Origin: Punica granatum
Lineage: Eukaryota > Streptophyta > Magnoliopsida > Myrtales > Lythraceae
Assembly: GCF_007655135.1 (NCBI RefSeq)
Contig: NC_045130.1
Span: 12,896,001 to 12,960,000, forward strand
Direction: 5' to 3'
Length of the DNA: 64,000 nt
In this document: positions 46,140-57,366 of the stretch, piece after piece
Numbering within the stretch: position 1 is the stretch's first letter
Layout of the letters: every line of letters starts with the position of its first letter
Program-made: the position numbers and the translations under genes
The notes under the pieces: model-generated
The model's database searches: none
Told to the model about the DNA's origin: nothing
What the model saw: the letters and a program-made list of their open reading frames with translations, nothing else

Positions 46140-46334
46140 GTCAAGTTGAAACCAAATTAACAACAATGAAAGACACACTAACGCTTATAGACCTATAATA
46201 GGGATGCAAAAGAATTCCATCGACTTAATTTGTAGTATGTATTTGCTAACTTCAGATACTAGTATGTATTTACTAACGCCAGATAATGATTATTTGTTGA
46301 CTATATGTTACCGTGAAAATATTAATTGTCTTCC
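44867..46334. other. Intergenic with SINE-like debris, no gene seen
   Basis: A segment at 44890-45055 has a weak B box (GTGGGTTTGATTATC) and a 3' part (TTTTTATTTAGACCAGTGAATCTC) similar to the SINE at 43517. Related 3' fragments lie at 45745-45815 and 46060-46105. A (TA)n tract runs at 46106-46135. Confidence 0.45.
45370..45700. repeat. Tourist-like dispersed AT-rich repeat
   Basis: Begins near TTACTCAACTCAAC and ends AACTCGAAAACCAAACGCAA, with repeated TTTTTAATAATAAATTTTC blocks inside and CACACATCAATATATTCG. Same family as 52262-52530 and 52538-52882. Confidence 0.65.
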
Positions 46335-46545
46335 TTTGTTTTATTTTTCAGTATCAACCACAGTATTCAGAAGTCCAATAGATCCCAACTAATTCAGTCG
46401 AGCCAAGTCGGCCTACTAAGCGATAAAACTCTCCCAAGGTAAATTTTCTTCATTCACAAGAGTCGAACCCGATAAACTATTTAAGAAGAACAAAAGTCAA
46501 ATTACTTGAATCAACCTACCTTGGTTCTTCCCATGATTGTTTTAG
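46335..46545 (-). repeat. SINE-like element, family 2 copy 2
   Basis: On the minus strand: GGTTGATTCAAGTAATTTG (A-box-like), ATCGGGTTCGACTC (B box), GGAGAGTTTTATCGC, GGCCGACTTGGCTCGACTG and TTGGACTTCTGAATACTG. These match the blocks of 20225-20410 in order. Confidence 0.55.
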
Positions 46546-49500
46546 TCGAACCAATTTTCTTATGATGTGTGAGTGAAGTACATGGCCTTTCTGGGCAGGA
46601 TGCGAGGATTTAGGTTGTATTTTATTTTATTTTTTTATTTCATCCGACTATTTTTTGGGACTTCATGAATTTTCGGCGGCGTACGAAATAGGTAATCATA
46701 TCAAAGGCGCTCAAATAACTCAAAAAAGTTTCGAATCTGAAATCGGGTAAATATATAAACTCCTCATTAATCACTGTGCCGGACTCTTTGGAGTTGGGAG
46801 GATTTATTTAGGTCATTATTAGTGCACGAGTCAGGACACAAGTTGATCACGGGTATCATATCATATTGTATTTTAGTATGGTGGTATTAGAGTCAGTAAC
46901 TCCATAAATAAACCCTCTCTAGCACTCTCACCATATTATGTCCTATTCAGTTCAAGTTCTATTGTATATTCATAAGCGCCGGGATAGATTTATTTGCAGT
47001 AATTTGCTTACTTTCAAAAGAATAATGTCAAAATAACTAATCAATCCATGCCCCTAAATTTCACTAATATGCGAAGTTAGGTGCCCCAAACTCCTAGCAA
47101 ATTTTGACAGTCGGCGAGGGTTGAAATTAAGGTGAGGGGATGAGAAATGATTGGCACAGATCTGATCAGTTGTTCTCAAGAGTCAACACCTAATACTTAA
47201 TCCATGGAGGGTCATCGTTGACGAGTTCTCGAAATAGTCAATAGTTAACAGTGGAGTTACTATTGTCCTTGGCAGGTAGTTTCGCCGTCCTTCTCTGCGA
47301 GATTGGAAGATTTTGTCGGTTTATTAATTTAGATTATTGAGTTTGTTTGTTTGTTGTGGTTCTGCAGTGCCAATAGTAAACATAGATGTATCTGGGGAGA
47401 CAAGGTTAATTATGTTGCATAACATGGAGACACCTAATGCGCACAATTAGGTCTTATTTTTCTTTAAAATGTGTAATTTCTTCATCTAATACTCGTCAAT
47501 TTCGTTTTCTTTGAGGTTTTCGTCCTCCAAGGCTCCAACCTTAGGCAGAAAGAAGTTAATTGCAATAATCCAACGCTGCAGTAGGGATACAAAGCTTTAG
47601 ACCCTTTTCTTTTTTTTATTTACCAACGCTGCAGTAGGGATACAAAGCTTTAGACCCTTTTCTTTACTTTTTTTTTTATTTCCCCTAATTGCGAAAACGG
47701 CTTAGTGCAGTGGTACTTATTACAGATCCAAAGCAATGAGATTCTCGAATCGGTTCTCATAATGTCATCACAAGGACTTCTCACACACCTGTAAATCTTT
47801 TCTCCTTTCCTTTAATAAGTTCATAATTTTTAACAAGAAAAAACCTTCACTGAGCTGAAAAATGATGAAATTTTTATAATTTTGAAATCATAAGAGTTTC
47901 CAATACTTCTCTAACGGCACCGGACTAATACCGGCGGACTATCATGTTTTCCATTAGGTGGTGGTAGCCGGCTTCGGAATTTTACTAAATCCCAATGTGG
48001 CGGCAAGTGAGAGCCTCCACTACCAAACTTTACTCTTCTTCGAACATCTTCGTTTTTATTTATTTTTTTCTTTTCATTTTACTCAATTTTTTTCTTTTCA
48101 TTTTTCTCAATTATTTATACTCTAAAATTATTTTTTAATTAAAAAGTTGTTTTCCTAACTGAAGTTAAAATATTAACAAGATAATTTGGAAAACACATAC
48201 TTGAATTTTTAAAAACTTTCATTTTTACTTATATTTTTTTAAGAAAAGAGTAAACTGTGGGATTTTTTTTTTATGAAATTTAACTCTGAAAAGAAGTACG
48301 AAGTCATACCATATCATTACCAAGTCTGAGCTACGTGAACCCAATCACGCGAGCAAAGGATAATGCGGGACTAATCATGTTTTGCCTGCTGCACGTACGT
48401 GCGGCATGCACGAACCTCAAACTTTTGTCGATCAGCTGTTTTCTCGTCCTTTCCTAGAAAAGTAATGTCATCTTTTTTATTGAGATAGCATTACCATCTT
48501 CTTTTCTTCGCTTTTCTCTTCTCCTTCTTCTTAGTCCATACAATTACAGTTGAATTGCGACTATGCAAGGATTAGATATTTTTCAAATACATTTATCATA
48601 AAGCAAGGGATCAGGATTATATGGATATACATTTAAGTGGTTTGATATAATTTTTCATTAAAATATATCTTTGATTTAAGATTTATGGATGAAAAACATT
48701 CACGATTGGAGGAGTTCTACGATTTAATAGATTGTCCCGATTTAAATAAGATTAACCGAATTTGTTGGCCTCCGAATCCAAATGGCGCACACCAAAAAGA
48801 AAAACATATTGTTTCCTATTTTTTAAAAAAATTTAAGTACTAAGATGGCCATTGAGATGGTAATGTAGTTTATTCTATGCCATCCATGAGATTTCCCGTC
48901 AAAATTTTAACTTAAAATCTGGAAATCTTGATCTACACCAAAAATAAAAATAAAATAAGGTAATAGATTTAATTTCAATTCCAAAGATTTTCTTTTCAGC
49001 TAAGAGGTCGTAGTGGCCCTACTCCTCCTCTTCTTCGTCTCCGGCTCCCCGAAGGCAATGCATCGAGGTGTCTCCCGATGGAGCAGCCTCCTGCTTCCTG
49101 CCATGGTCACCTCTCTTCCACCACCGCCCTAGATCTATGGCTAAAAAAGAGAGCAGGCCAACCCACCCACGAACGTCATGCCAAAGCAGCCGCTCCAGAT
49201 TAGACATGCTCGACCCATTTCAATTTTTTAGCGCCCACCCAACTGCCATATACTTTGACCTGACCTACCATTTCTCCGGCCTGACTGCCATACGACCGAC
49301 CTAATTGATAGACCTCTTTGCCTGTTCAAATCTCCCCTAGACGACGGCTTCTATTTTGCAGCTACCGCCATCGGCCCGCTATGGAATCCCCGCCTTCTAC
49401 TATAAGGGATTAGACTCCCGGCTCAATTGATCATGCCAAACCGCTTACAATCGACCTTTTGTGGCTTCGGTTTTTTTTGTCAGCTTTACAGGTTTCGACT

Positions 49501-50207
49501 CCACACCAACAGTCATTGGTATGAATCAATCAAGGAAGCTTGGTACTTTGATTTGATAGTCTAGCTAATTTTGATTAGTTAGGCCGTCACTTGTTTGAAT
49601 CGATCAAAGGAACCTCGCCAAATTGGTTTGAATGTTTGGGGATTGGGCCGTTTAGGAATTAGTTGATAGAATTGATCTGGAGGTTTGATCTATGGAGGTT
49701 TCATGTGCTAGGTAACGGTCTCAGACTCATCTTGGCTCTGCTTTTCTATGTAGCAGTTTCTACACGAATTGTGCTATGCTCTACTTCCTAGTTTTCACTA
49801 GGATCCATACAAAATTTATCTCGGGAGGTTGAAAATGTTTACAGCATCTAGATGACCATCACCTCGCTTTCTTTCTCTCCTTCTCCCTCTTAGTAGAAGA
49901 ATTGAAAAATGGAGAGAATCTATGTCTATATATAAGTAAAATTTACTTGGAGCATACATGAGTAATAAATATAGTTAATAAATACAAGAAAAAGACATTT
50001 TTTGTCCTATAAGTATAGCCTTCGGTCAATTTTGATCCTCTAAGTTTTAAAAGTGCCAAATTAGTTATATACATTTACGCCGTAAGACCATTTCAGTCAT
50101 ATAAATTTTGAAAAAGACATTTTGAGTCTTATAAGTTTGAAAAAGAAAGAGATTTTTGATCCTATAAACCACAAAATGAAATACATATATGTTATATGTA
50201 ATATATA
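46546..50207. other. Long intergenic stretch, no gene seen
   Basis: No coding region I can support. The GC-richer part at 48990-49440 has short frames without domains. The part at 49990-50170 repeats (T)TTTGGTCCTATAA-like words and resembles decayed fold-back MITEs. Confidence 0.5.
47570..47675. repeat. Tandem duplication, two 53-bp units
   Basis: CCAACGCTGCAGTAGGGATA ... GACCCTTTTCTTT occurs at 47570 and again at 47623. Near-identical copies indicate a recent local duplication. Confidence 0.9.
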
Positions 50208-50477
50208 GGGAAAATGATACCGTGCATCACAGTTTGAAAACAAGTATCGCAGTGCATCATATTTCGAAAATTAACATGGTGCATCACGAAAATTTTGAAA
50301 ATTTTTACCGTACATCATTTCCGTCAACTGATAGACGGAAAACTAACGTCGCACATTATTTGGACAAACGGTGCCAATATGGTCGTGCTTACTCAGCATT
50401 TGGGTCCTACCTGGCCATGAAAATATAATGCACTGTGAAAATTATTTTCAGACTGTGATGCACGGTATCATTTTCCC
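50208..50477. mobile_element. Fold-back MITE, left copy
   Basis: Starts GGGAAAATGATACCGTGCAT and ends with its inverse; 270 bp, itself nearly palindromic. Flanking target duplications were not clear. Confidence 0.7.
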
Positions 50478-50624
50478 ATTTTAATATTTGTTCATTAACT
50501 TATTTCCTAAAACGGAAATGCACTAACAACCCTATACAAACTGTCATGTCCTGAATAACCTTGTTCCTATCTCTCTTCCATTTTTTATAATATTTTGCAC
50601 AAGTTTGTTGATCGATCAAGAAAC

Positions 50625-50715
50625 ATGGCCTCCATCGTCGATTGAGCCACAAAACCTCATGCGGTGTGTTTCCCTTGCTCGGGTCAGGGCCACATTAACG
50701 TAACTCTCAAACTCG
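50625..50715 (+). pseudogene. UDP-glycosyltransferase N-terminal fragment (left arm)
   Basis: ATG then SIVD, a TGA, and TKPHAVCFP followed by GQGHINVTLKLA. This is the N-terminal acceptor-domain motif of plant UGTs (UGT85A-like: KPHAV...GHINPMLKLA). Truncated where the palindrome loop begins, with an early stop, so non-coding now. Confidence 0.75.
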
Positions 50716-50904
50716 CCATCGAGGAGACCAGGCCCTTCTCTAGAGTTGACCATTCGTCTGTGGTTGAGCTCTGTGTTGACGAAAGCGATGTGGAAGCCCT
50801 TGCAAGAGCTCTACGAGTTTGAGGGTTACGTTAATGTGGTCCTGACCCAACCAAGGGAAACACACCGCGTGAGGTTTGGTGGCTCAGCCGACAATGGAGG
50901 TCAT
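50716..50904 (-). pseudogene. UDP-glycosyltransferase N-terminal fragment (right arm plus loop)
   Basis: Minus-strand ATG, SIVG, TGA (same place as the left copy), TKPHAVCFP, HINVTLKLVELLQ, then after a small frameshift GFHIAFVNTELNHRR and GPGLLDG. These follow UGT85-type order, so the loop is the continuation of the captured exon. The shared TGA shows the stop arose before the inverted duplication, or was copied during it. Confidence 0.78.
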
Positions 50905-51050
50905 GCCTACTGATCGATTAGCATACTTGTGCCAAACATTACAAAAAATGGAAGAGAGATAGGAACAAGATTATCAGGACATGACAGTTTGTATATGGTT
51001 ATTAGTGTCTTTCCATTTTAAGAAATAAGTTAACAGACAAATATTAAAAT

Positions 51051-51321
51051 GGAAAAATGACACCGTGCATCATAGTTTGAAAATACTTTTCACAGTGCAT
51101 CATATTTTCATGGTCAGGTGGGACCTAGATGCTGAGTAAACACGGCCACATTGGCACCGTTTGTCCAAATAACGTGCCACGTCAACTTTCTGTCCATCAG
51201 TTAACGGAAATGATGCACGGTGAAAATTTTCAAAATTTTCATGATGCACCATGTCAATTTTTCGAAATATGATGTACTGTGATACTTGTTTTCAAATTGT
51301 GATATGTTCAGGAATTTTCCC
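51051..51321. mobile_element. Fold-back MITE, right copy (inverted)
   Basis: GGAAAAATGACACCGTGCATC to ...GGAATTTTCCC; the inverse counterpart of 50208-50477. Confidence 0.7.
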
Positions 51322-51741
51322 ATATATATATGTGTGTGTGCATTGTATTCGTAATAAATAAATATGTAATACATATTAAATAGAAATTTTGACATGGATA
51401 GACATGGTTTAGTTAAAGTCCCGGATTTAGCACGTGTTTTAAGAAAATACATAAAAAGGCATGTGGTTTACATTTCATCTCAGATTTAGTACTCCGTCAA
51501 TGGTTGTCCAAAAGCTTCGTTAAATGCTAAAGTGGCGATTTGCTGGGCCCCAAACACGTGCTAGATTTGGGAAATTTTGCAAACCACATGCTTTTCTATG
51601 ATAACACACAAGAATATTATTAATTCGAAATATGAGAGGAAAAAAAAAGAATATAAGCATGAATATTGGCTTGCTAATAGATTAATTCACAAAATATTAC
51701 ATATCCTTGTGATAGAAGGAAAAAAGATAAAAATAAAAAAA

Positions 51742-52059
51742 GGGGTAAATTACAAAAAAAATCCAAATTTTGTAAAATGTCTCAGTTTTGTCCTAAATTT
51801 TATTTTGTAACAAAAAAACCATAAGTTTTCTAAAATGTCTCAAAAATGACATTCGTTATAACTTCCGTCAATTTTTGCCTACGTGTGACCTATGTGGACT
51901 GTTAAAGGGACTCACCATCAGCAGCAAAAATTGACGGAAGTTATAACGGAGGTCATTTTTGAGACATTTTAGAAACTTATGGTTTTTTTGTTACAAAATA
52001 AAATTTAAGACAAAACTGAGACTTTTTCAAAACTTGAGTTTTTTTTTATAATTTGCCCT
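51742..52059. mobile_element. Fold-back MITE, about 318 bp
   Basis: Arms of about 140 bp: GGGGTAAATTACAAAAAAAATCC ... TAAAATGTCTCAAAAATGAC ... CTTCCGTCAATTTTTGC are mirrored on the right side up to TAATTTGCCC. The loop is short. Flanks are A-rich, so the target duplication is ambiguous. Confidence 0.75.
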
Positions 52060-52261
52060 AAAAAAAGAGTCCAGGGGGTCGTCCATTAGAGTATAGACAT
52101 CCTTGTAATATACATCTACATCGATATATACTACTTATACAAAAGAAGTTGTTGATGGTGCAACTTTCATTTTTCAAGATTATTCTTACTCCGATTTATT
52201 CAAAACATAATCATTAGATCTAAAAATTATTTGGTAGTTTTGTTTTTTTTAAATAATAATC

Positions 52262-52530
52262 TTATTCAACTCAACTCTATTCTTTTCTAAATACAACAAT
52301 ATAATCATTACTCTTTAGTCTTTTCTGCTATTTGATAATAAATTTTCACTCTTTTTTTCCTAATTATTTTTTATATAATTTTTAATAATTAATTTTTCAT
52401 CTACTTTTTATAATTAATTTTTTAATAATAAATTCTTCATCTACTCTCACATTTATACATATATACATTCTCACACATCAATATATTTGTTAATACTTAT
52501 AATCATTGCTCAAAATCAAATTGAGTTAGA
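52262..52530. repeat. Tourist-like repeat, partial
   Basis: ATTCAACTCAACTCTATTC ... CACACATCAATATATTTG ... CAAATTGAGTTAGATC. Same blocks as 45370-45700, with outer ends lost. Adjoins 52538-52882 in opposite orientation. Confidence 0.6.
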
Positions 52531-52537
52531 TCACTTA

Positions 52538-52882
52538 GCTTGTGTTTGGTTTTCGAGTTGGATATACAAATATTGACAAATATATTGATACGTGAGAATA
52601 TATATGTATGTATATATAGATGTGAGAGTAGATAGAAAATTTATTATTAAAAAATTCATATGTATATATAGATATAAAAGTAAATGTGGAATTCATTATT
52701 AAAAAATTGATTATAAAAATTATTAAAAAGTATGTGAGAGAATTTATTATTGAATTAGATAAAAAGAAAAAAAATAATAATGATTGTGTTGTTGAATTTG
52801 ATGAAATAGAGTTGCGTTAGCTTGAGAAGACTATGATTTTAAAACCAAACAAAGCGATGCAACTCGAAAACCAAACGCAAGA
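52538..52882. mobile_element. Tourist-like MITE with TTA target duplication
   Basis: 345 bp. Inverted ends GCTTGTGTTTGGTTTTCGAG and TCTTGCGTTTGGTTTTCGAG (right end inverted), flanked by TTA at 52535-52537 and 52883-52885. It is the best-bounded member of this family in the window. Confidence 0.75.
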
Positions 52883-53642
52883 TTAATAGTTTCATTTTTC
52901 ATTGTTTCTGCCATCTTATTCTTTTCGTACAATTTCTCCAACTCTTCTTTCCTTCATCTCTTCTTCGTTCACCCTTTTTATATTTCGAAAAGAGGTGAAC
53001 TTATATTAAGTTTTAAATAAATTGGACTTACAATTTATTAAATAATTTTTTTTTGAAATAAAAAAGAAAGATGAATGTTAGGGGCAGTCCAAGGAGTTGG
53101 GGGTCTAAAGCCAAGTTTAAATATGAGACTTTTATCACATCGAGCTAGGATATAAAACTTTGAATTTATTTAATATAATTAACATAACTTTTATTTAAAT
53201 TGGGTTTGTTGTAGGTAAATGAGTATGGTGATTTTAGGATGGAACGCTAACTTGTATTTCATGGTGGAACACAAATCTCAGCCATTAGATCTCACAAACT
53301 TTTAATTTCATCCATCCATTATTTACATATTTTGCCCCTAGTATTTGTAGTGTTTTGTACTTTCTTTTTACAATTTTTGCCCACAATACTATATTAATGT
53401 TTTCAAATCCACTTTCTACTTGTACCAATCACATTTCATCACATCACCTTTCATCGCCATGTCACCAACTCGACCACATCACATGAACATCTCATCCATG
53501 TAACTGCCATGTCAGTAACACCAATAGGAGAACTGATTCAAACCGGTTTACTAGTATTATTCGGTTTATAAACATAAATGGTTTACAATTTTGATTGGTT
53601 TTAAACCCAAATTGGTTTTCAGCAAGTTAAAAGCAGCCGATA

Positions 53643-53768
53643 ATGGCTTCCGACGATGAGGTTTTGAACGATGATATCTACCTCCGGAAATATGTCAATG
53701 TTTGGGACTTTTATCAAATCACAAGTCTATTCCTGTTAAAAATCCTATTAAAGGATAAAATGCACTAA
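53643..53768 (+). other. Possible captured gene head, 41 codons
   Basis: ATG followed by ASDDEVLNDDIYLRKYVN, with codon use and composition unlike the AT-rich surroundings, then fading into transposon sequence and a stop at 53766-53768. It looks like the first exon of a host gene picked up by the surrounding element. I do not recognise the gene. Confidence 0.35.
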
Positions 53769-54690
53769 GCTCACTAGAGATTTGGGGAAATGAAACTTAG
53801 CTCCATTTGTTGAAAAAATAAGCACTTAACCCCATTTAACTTATTTGATCAAGCTATTATATTTTGGAAAAATATCAATTAGGTTCACAACTTATGGATT
53901 TTTCTTTTCAAGATCATACATTTATTTTTTACTTAATAAAGCAACCACATTATTAAAATATTTGTGTAAGGTCTTTTTAATATATTTCTACATTTTAGAA
54001 ATAAAAAGTTTTAAAAATAAAAATAAAAAAGAATCGGGTCAAAGGGGGAGAAGAAAGGCCTCCAGTAACATATCCTACTGCGATGGTCATTAAATGAAGC
54101 AAACTCAAATGAAATTGAATCTAATACTCATCAAAACAAAAATAAGGTTCAGAAACAAACTCAAAGACATGCAAAACAAATTTAGATATTTAGAAATTCT
54201 AAATATATTTTGAGATTTCAATTTTGGTAGGGTGGGTCCCTATCGATTTTTTTTTTCAAAATACGAGAATCCAATTAAGGTATGAAACTATCCGATATTG
54301 AAATTGGGTTTTTGGTTTTTGGATCTAGACGGGTCTAGGTTGGGTCTCTACTTTCATCCCTAGTGCCGGGCGACATGCCACCCCCTTCCTTCTCTTATTC
54401 GTCCTCTTTAATGAAGCTTTCAACTGTTTTTATTATTTATTTTCAATTTTTACTTTTTAAATAAAAATAAAAATGATAATGACCGTGAATGAAAATTTAT
54501 GCAATGTGAACTTATTTAGTAAAAGAATAAATGAATGGACTAAAAAAAAGTTATAACCCTAATTAGTATTCTGCCAAATAAATAATAATGTGGTCAACTA
54601 AGTCAAATGTGACTAAGTGTATATTTTCTCAACAAACAAGGTTAAGTTTCATTTCTCCAAACCTCAAGGGAGATTATTGCATTTTACAAT
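53752..54690. mobile_element. Long-TIR non-autonomous DNA element
   Basis: The left end AGGATAAAATGCACTAAGC ... GGGGAAATGAAACTTAGC ... AAATAAGCACTTA and the inverted right end TTGTAAAATGCAATAATC ... GGAGAAATGAAACTTAAC ... AAATATACACTTA are inverted repeats over about 90 bp. Long TIRs suggest a Mutator-like relative. The 82-codon frame at 53845 is Phe/Ile/Lys-rich and is not called a gene. Confidence 0.6.
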
Positions 54691-55414
54691 AAATAAAATT
54701 ATCAGCAAAATTTTCACTAGCTGCACAAAATAAAATTAGTAAATTTAAAATTAAACGCATATATGAAATATATATGTGCATTACATTGGTGATAAATAAA
54801 TATGTAATACAAATTAAATAAATAAAATTATAAGTAAAATTTTCACTAGATGATATAATTTTGTTGAAAATACAAGATTTTCAACAGAAATTATATTTAG
54901 ATGTTAATTTTACAAAATTATGCTCACATACAAAATAAAAGTTTAATTTTGATATTAAAGATATCACAAAATATTACTTTAGAAAATAGTCACTAAATTA
55001 TTTAATATACGTTTAATTTATTAGAGATTATTATTCAAAATTGGAAGCTATAGTTCAAAACTTTTATTGTTCACAAGAAATAAGTTTATCTTTATAAATA
55101 TTATTCTATATAATTCAAACCGTGCAATGCACAGAATGGAAGACTAGTTGAAGGAAAGTTTGCTCTAATCCCAAGAGTAAGGAGTGAGCAAATACAAAAG
55201 ATTCAAAAACTAGCCGTTATAAAAACTAGTCAGTTAACTAGCTGTTATTTGAGAATTTGGCAAGTTTGTTGGAGAAAGAATTGGTGGGAGAAGATTTCTC
55301 TTCATTACTCCCCTCAAACCAGACGGCGGTGGCAAACCAAGACTGTATTGTAATATCCAATCTCTTATAAACACTTTCCTTTAATTTTCATGTGTGGAAG
55401 AATCACTCTCAATA

Positions 55415-55800
55415 TTAATTCAGTTATGGCATAAGCGGGAGCATGATACTCAGCTTTGATGTTGAGGTAAGTTGCTTTTTTAGCACTTGAATAGGGCCAA
55501 GAAAAGTACAATACCCTGTAATGGAATGCCTGGTGACTTGTAGTCGGTCCAATCTACATCTGCAAAATCAAAGAGCTCGAGAGAACTACATGTTCGAATC
55601 TCAAGACCCATACTAATAGTCCCCTTGACAAACCTTAGAATCCACTTCATCAATATCTGAAAATGAATCACGGACGTCGACGAATGCATGTATTGACAAA
55701 CAATATTAACAGCAAGTGAAAGATCAGGATGAGTTAGAGTAAGATACTGCAGTGCAACTGTGATACTCGGAAAGGACGTTAGATCTGAATGAGGAAGATA
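55415..55800 (-). pseudogene. Copia RT/RNase H fragment
   Basis: The minus strand shows ALQYLTLTHPDLSLAVNIV (about 55740), HFQILMKWILRFVKGTISMGL, DFADVDW (about 55570) and, after frameshifts, KAEYHAPAYAITELI (about 55440). These are RNase H-region motifs of a Copia family different from the element at 8535. No LTRs accompany it. Confidence 0.75.
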
Positions 55801-56040
55801 TCACCGCCACGTACATTTGAGGAAGATCACTTGGTCCGTACATTTTGCTGGACATTGAAGAGGCTCTTTTGGAATATTGAGCATTAATACTGACACATAT
55901 ATGTGCCAGGATGAAGTGTCATGACGCAATATCCCGAGAAGCCCCATGATATGCATGCAGCGATGTATTTGGCTCTCACGTAGGAAGCCACTCCATCTAT
56001 ATATGCATCTACGTATATATATAGAAGGAGCAAAAGCCAT

Positions 56041-56779
56041 GTGAAATGGCCAGTCATCCTAAGTGGATACTTCTTTTTTAAATATTTTACACAAAATTCT
56101 CCATAAGCTACTTATTGGGTCCAGTAAATTTCATGTAATAGAAAATAAAAGAAAACATAGATATTAAAAAGAGGTAAAGAACAATAATCAAAGAAATGGT
56201 GTACAGTACAGTGACACGTGCCTTTATTAATAAGTGGGATTATAGTGCCTTATATAATTATATATTTTCTTATATTAAATTCACGAGTCTTCCTCGTAAA
56301 AGAAAAAAGAGAAAGAAAAACAGCAATAATGAAATTTTCATACCTAAAAATGAAAATATATGTGGAATTTCAGAATTTTAGATAGAGATGAATATACGTA
56401 ATTTGCAGCAAACACGACAAATCCCATTGCCCCACCCATAATTTCCATGTGACTGCTCAGAGAACAGGGACCCTTTGATTAGGGCTTTTTATGAGGAATT
56501 AAGAGAGGGAGAATCCAATGAAGGTGACTTTCGGAAATGGACTCTCTCATGAAAGTGACATTACTTCCCACTATATATATATATATATATATATATATTT
56601 TTCAATTTGATAAATTTGACGAATTATAAAAATTCCCCGAGAAATCGTTTTCTATTTTGCGGGTTCATAAACAGCTCAAAACGGGGCCAGAAAATTAATT
56701 TGAGTAAGCCCCAGATTTTTTTTTCTTCTTTTAATTTCTGAGGGATGTTTAATATATCAAGGAGTCTAACAGAAATATG
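56041..56779. other. Intergenic, no gene seen
   Basis: AT-rich, with a (TA)n tract at 56572-56598. No supported gene. Confidence 0.55.
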
Positions 56780-57010
56780 ATAACACATTTGGTACTTCCG
56801 ATTCAAATATTTAGTATTTGAATTTAAGTATTTATTACTTTTAGTTTTCGTGATTAATACTAATATTTATTATTTTTACTTTCAATTTAAGTATTTGATA
56901 TTTTTTACTGTCCATCATGAATGACAAAATTACTAAAAACATAAAGTAATATATCAAACACTTGAAATGAAACACTAAATATGTCATTCTAAACTCCCGT
57001 CATGCTAGAA
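56780..57010. repeat. Fold-back MITE-like, related to 2427-2667
   Basis: Shares the TTTAGTATTTGAATTTAAGTATTTA and CAATTTAAGTATTTGATATTTT type blocks and the inverted counterpart CACTTGAAATGAAACACTAAATATG. Ends approximate. Confidence 0.4.
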
Positions 57011-57019
57011 TTTTCCATA

Positions 57020-57366
57020 GCTTGTTCGTATGGTTTTGAAGTTGGGATTCAATTCCACTTCACTCCACCCATAGATAACAAAATAGATAATAGGTGATGA
57101 GGAAATCTATTATTAAAAAATCAGTTGTAATAATATTAGGAAAAAATATACATAAGATTTGAGTGTGTGTGTGTATATATATATATATATAAGTACATAG
57201 GAAATTTATTATTATTAAATATTAATTGTGATAATAATTTAAAAAATATGAGTTAGAATTTATTTTTAAATTAGGGAAAAATTAAAATAATTATTATTAT
57301 ATTGTTGAATTGAAAAAAAAATGGAGTGGAATAAAGTGCGATTGAATTCTAAAACCAAACGGCAAA
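57020..57366. repeat. Tourist-like repeat
   Basis: GCTTGTTCGTATGGTTTTGAAGTTG at the left; ...TGAATTCTAAAACCAAACGG at the right, inverted relative to each other. The interior AAATTTATTATT blocks match the family. Flanking duplication unclear. Confidence 0.6.

Larger units (their letters stand above)
50208..51321. repeat. 1.1-kb palindrome carrying inverted UGT gene fragments
   Basis: Two inverted arms of about 508 bp each (50208-50715 and 50814-51321) surround a 98-bp loop. From outside in, each arm holds a fold-back MITE, about 145 bp resembling a gene's 5' flank, and the first codons of a UDP-glycosyltransferase. The arms differ by roughly 10-15% by eye. The two ATG-bearing ends point toward the centre, so transcription from either captured flank would cross the loop and give a hairpin RNA. 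Confidence 0.85.
52115..55147 (+). mobile_element. Probable non-autonomous Helitron, about 3 kb
   Basis: The left end TCTACATCGATATATACTAC, followed by CAAAAGAAGTTG, fits plant Helitron 5' ends. The right end has the short hairpin GTGCA-A-TGCAC followed about 12 bp later by CTAG and a flanking T; the left flank is A, as expected for insertion between A and T. No Rep/helicase is encoded. It contains two Tourist-like copies, a TIR element and a possible gene-head fragment. Exact 5' base uncertain (52115 or 52121). Confidence 0.5.

Noticed and set aside
55420..55445. Primer-binding-site-like TATGGCATAAGCGGG next to an apparent LTR end
   Set aside because: Read on the minus strand, the same bases continue a Copia RNase H motif (KAEYHAPAYAITELI), so this is coding remnant, not an LTR/PBS junction.
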